In this document: positions 35,801 through 36,279 of the stretch, in pieces
Position numbering within the stretch: position 1 is the first letter of the stretch
Layout: every line of letters starts with the position of its first letter
Source of the DNA: Rhodoferax sp.
GTDB taxonomy: Bacteria; Pseudomonadota; Gammaproteobacteria; Burkholderiales; Burkholderiaceae_C
Length of the DNA stretch: 36,279 bases
Assembly: GCF_025356155.1 (NCBI RefSeq)
Contig: NZ_JANXUQ010000165.1
Location: forward strand, 1 to 36,279
Reading direction: 5' to 3'
Notes under the pieces: model-generated
The model's database searches: none
The model's input: the letters and a program-made list of their open reading frames with translations, nothing else
Told to the model about the DNA's origin: nothing
Translations under genes and position numbers: made by a program

Positions 35801-36279
35801 CATCGCGCTGCTGGCGCCGCTGGCAACACGTGGGAACAACACCCGGATGCGGCTGCCCTCGCCCGGCGTGCTGGACACCGTGATCTGCCCACCCAGGATG
35901 CGGGTGACGATGCCGTGCACGATGTTCATGCCCAAGCCGGTACCGCCACGCCCCATCTTGGTCGTAAAGAAGGGGTCGAAGATGCGGGCGCGCACGTCTT
36001 CTGCCATACCCAAGCCGTTGTCGGCAACCACTAGTTCCACCGTATCGGCATCGGGCGCGCCAATGCTGATCGAGATGCGCCCGGTGGCACCCGCGTCAAA
36101 GGCATGGATGGTGGCGTTCATGACCAGGTTGGTCAGCACCTGTCCGTAGCGCCCGGGGAAGCTGTCGCACACCAAGCCGGTGCTCAGCGTTTTCTTCACT
36201 TCGCAGCCGGACTTGCGCAGCGTGGGTTGCAGCATGTTCAGAATCTCGGTGGTCACCTCGGCCAGGTCAAACTCGCGGC
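35798..36279 (-). CDS. Sensor histidine kinase, C-terminal ATPase domain (partial)
   Basis: The frame is open to the window edge, so the N-terminal sensor and His-containing part lie outside; about 160 residues are visible. The HATPase domain shows the N-box GQVLTNLVMNATIHAFD, the G1 box VADNGLGM, the F-box ARIFDPFFTTKMGRGGTGLGM and the G2/G3 region GGQITVSSTPGEGSRIRVLFPR. This pattern fits NtrB/hybrid-type kinases (HisKA class) rather than the NarL type at 26223. The stop codon TAG is part of the GC-rich repeat that separates it from priA. Confidence 0.9.
   Translation of the reverse strand, partial: REFDLAEVTTEILNMLQPTLRKSGCEVKKTLSTGLVCDSFPGRYGQVLTNLVMNATIHAFDAGATGRISISIGAPDADTVELVVADNGLGMAEDVRARIFDPFFTTKMGRGGTGLGMNIVHGIVTRILGGQITVSSTPGEGSRIRVLFPRVASGASSAM

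Overview
This window looks like chromosomal DNA of a Burkholderiales bacterium, most likely Comamonadaceae (Rhodoferax/Polaromonas/Acidovorax-like). The evidence is the GC-rich coding style, the gene set (hemE next to priA, DsbD/ScsB-type reductase, MocR regulator with LysE and EamA exporters) and several dispersed repeats that I recall as typical of that family. That placement rests on memory, not on a search. No tRNA, rRNA, CRISPR array or transposase was seen.

Region 1 (1-16724) is a type I secretion locus on the + strand. It holds the end of the ABC exporter, the HlyD-type adaptor, a 683-base AT-richer gap containing one plausible 54-residue membrane peptide, a lipoprotein, and one 13-kb gene for a 4348-residue RTX protein. 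The giant protein starts with a lipase-like alpha/beta hydrolase head (S150, D349 and H361 form a plausible triad). Calcium-binding RTX blocks, cadherin-like domains and long arrays of 81-residue modules follow. The exporter probably secretes it. The lipoprotein directly in front is a candidate immunity or accessory protein, by analogy with lipoprotein immunity partners of secreted phospholipases.

Region 2 (16731-24494) is a MocR (GntR-aminotransferase) regulator facing a seven-gene run across a perfect 10-bp inverted repeat. The run encodes a LysE exporter, an EamA exporter, an aminotransferase, a GST-like protein, a PhzF-like isomerase, a glyoxalase-like protein and a threonine-dehydratase-like enzyme. 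It reads as an amino-acid export and degradation unit; the substrate is unknown.

Region 3 (24557-31370) holds a histidine phosphatase, an exported SUMF1-like protein lacking the catalytic cysteines, a NarL-type histidine kinase and a creatininase-family hydrolase on the - strand, then a DsbD/ScsB-type disulfide reductase and a CoA-binding protein. Region 4 (31371-36279) holds a 366-bp near-palindromic element, hemE, a 372-bp gap, priA and the 3' end of another histidine kinase.

The most striking unlisted structure is a 57-bp dispersed repeat. Five gap-free copies lie inside coding sequence (hlyD, mocR, the glyoxalase-like gene and twice in the DsbD gene) and keep the frame open each time. 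In the DsbD gene they form the signal-peptide core and a membrane segment. A decayed half copy lies before priA. Three other repeat families are also present: a short palindrome translated in the HlyD N-terminus, the 366-bp palindrome, and a 70-bp repeat that supplies the stop codon of the last kinase.
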